A model generated the notes under the pieces. It had not been told where the DNA came from. It searched no databases and saw nothing but the letters and a program-made list of their open reading frames with translations. The translations under genes and the position numbers were made by a program. Of a stretch of DNA of 64,000 bases, positions 63,801-64,000 are shown in pieces. The stretch comes from Viscum album (Eukaryota > Streptophyta > Magnoliopsida > Santalales > Viscaceae). How positions within the stretch are numbered: position 1 is the stretch's first letter; every line of letters begins with the position of its first letter. The stretch is taken from assembly GCA_963277665.1 (NCBI GenBank), contig OY728137.1:1171206670-1171270669 (forward strand), read 5' to 3'.

Positions 63801-64000
63801 AGCGCCGGATGAGGCCGGTGCAGGGGAGCTGGAACAGCGGCGGTGTGGCAAAGCGGAGAGGTGGCTGAGGAGGTCAGGCGCAGCGGGGTGCAAAAGGAGA
63901 TGGGGGGCGGCGTACGCAGGAAGGAAGGAGGGAGAGGATGGCAGCTCGTGAAAGAAAGAAAATGGGGGAGGGGAAAAACAAAACGGGTTAGGGTTTCTCA
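60819..64000 (-). repeat. Array 2, third LTR (truncated by the window end)
   Basis: It starts TGCCATGAACC, the TGTCACGAACC end with two changes. About 3.18 kb is visible. The GC-rich island (63,340-63,985) and telobox (63,988-63,996) are present; the TATA run and U3 lie beyond the window. Frames on both strands in the island (up to 195 aa) are not supported as genes. Confidence 0.88.

Larger units (their letters stand above)
47947..64000 (-). mobile_element. Young tandem array of a gag-only LTR retrotransposon (array 2)
   Basis: LTR (47,947-51,806), internal (51,807-54,400), LTR (54,401-58,227), internal (58,228-60,818), LTR (60,819 to beyond 64,000). Periods are 6454 and 6418 bp. Each LTR is bounded on the - strand by TGTCACACCCCGACC (start) and a TGACA end followed by a primer site TGGTATCAGAG. 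The internal parts are 2.6 kb and hold only gag. This is a non-autonomous, LARD-like Ty3/gypsy family amplified in tandem, most simply by unequal crossing-over between LTRs. Copies are nearly identical over long stretches, so it is much younger than array 1. The right end lies outside the window. Confidence 0.88.

Overview
The window is nuclear DNA of a flowering plant with a large, repeat-rich genome. I see no host gene. Nearly everything identifiable is LTR-retrotransposon: plant-type Ty1/copia and Ty3/gypsy proteins, primer-binding sites complementary to initiator-Met tRNA, polypurine tracts, and very long LTRs. The species cannot be told from this sequence.

Layout: (1) 1-~15,770, + strand: a very AT-rich, old tandem array LTR-internal-LTR-internal-LTR, period about 5.9 kb (LTR about 4.1 kb, internal 1.7-1.8 kb, no pol). 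The window opens about 140 bp inside the first LTR. (2) ~15,770-18,050: AT-rich, no gene. (3) 18,351-30,989, - strand: a 12.6-kb Ty1/copia element with two 1.85-kb TG...CA LTRs, a gag/protease/integrase/RT/RNase H order typical of copia, and a long extra 3' reading frame. All its genes carry stops or frameshifts. It sits in a 719-bp tandem repeat (18,051-18,350; 30,991-32,415). (4) 32,415-34,360: AT-rich, no gene. (5) ~34,362-43,924, - strand: an old Ty3/gypsy element (probably Tekay/Del-like) with 2.6-kb LTRs and badly decayed gag and pol. (6) 43,925-47,946: AT-rich, no gene. (7) 47,947-64,000 (runs off the end), - strand: a much younger tandem array, LTR-internal-LTR-internal-LTR, period about 6.4 kb (LTR about 3.83 kb, internal 2.59 kb). 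Each internal region encodes only a gag protein: one copy is open (273 aa), the other has two stop codons.

The most notable content is the two independent shared-LTR arrays of pol-less elements in opposite orientation. They are LARD-like: giant LTRs around a short core, which must borrow reverse transcriptase and integrase from autonomous relatives. The younger family keeps a gag gene, a TATA box plus telobox promoter in the LTR, a GC-rich leader island and hairpins near the primer-binding site and polypurine tract. Copia coding parts would act in a cytoplasmic virus-like particle: gag packages RNA, protease cuts the polyprotein, RT/RNase H makes cDNA, integrase inserts it. Identity statements come from reading the sequence by eye; no alignment or database search was run.
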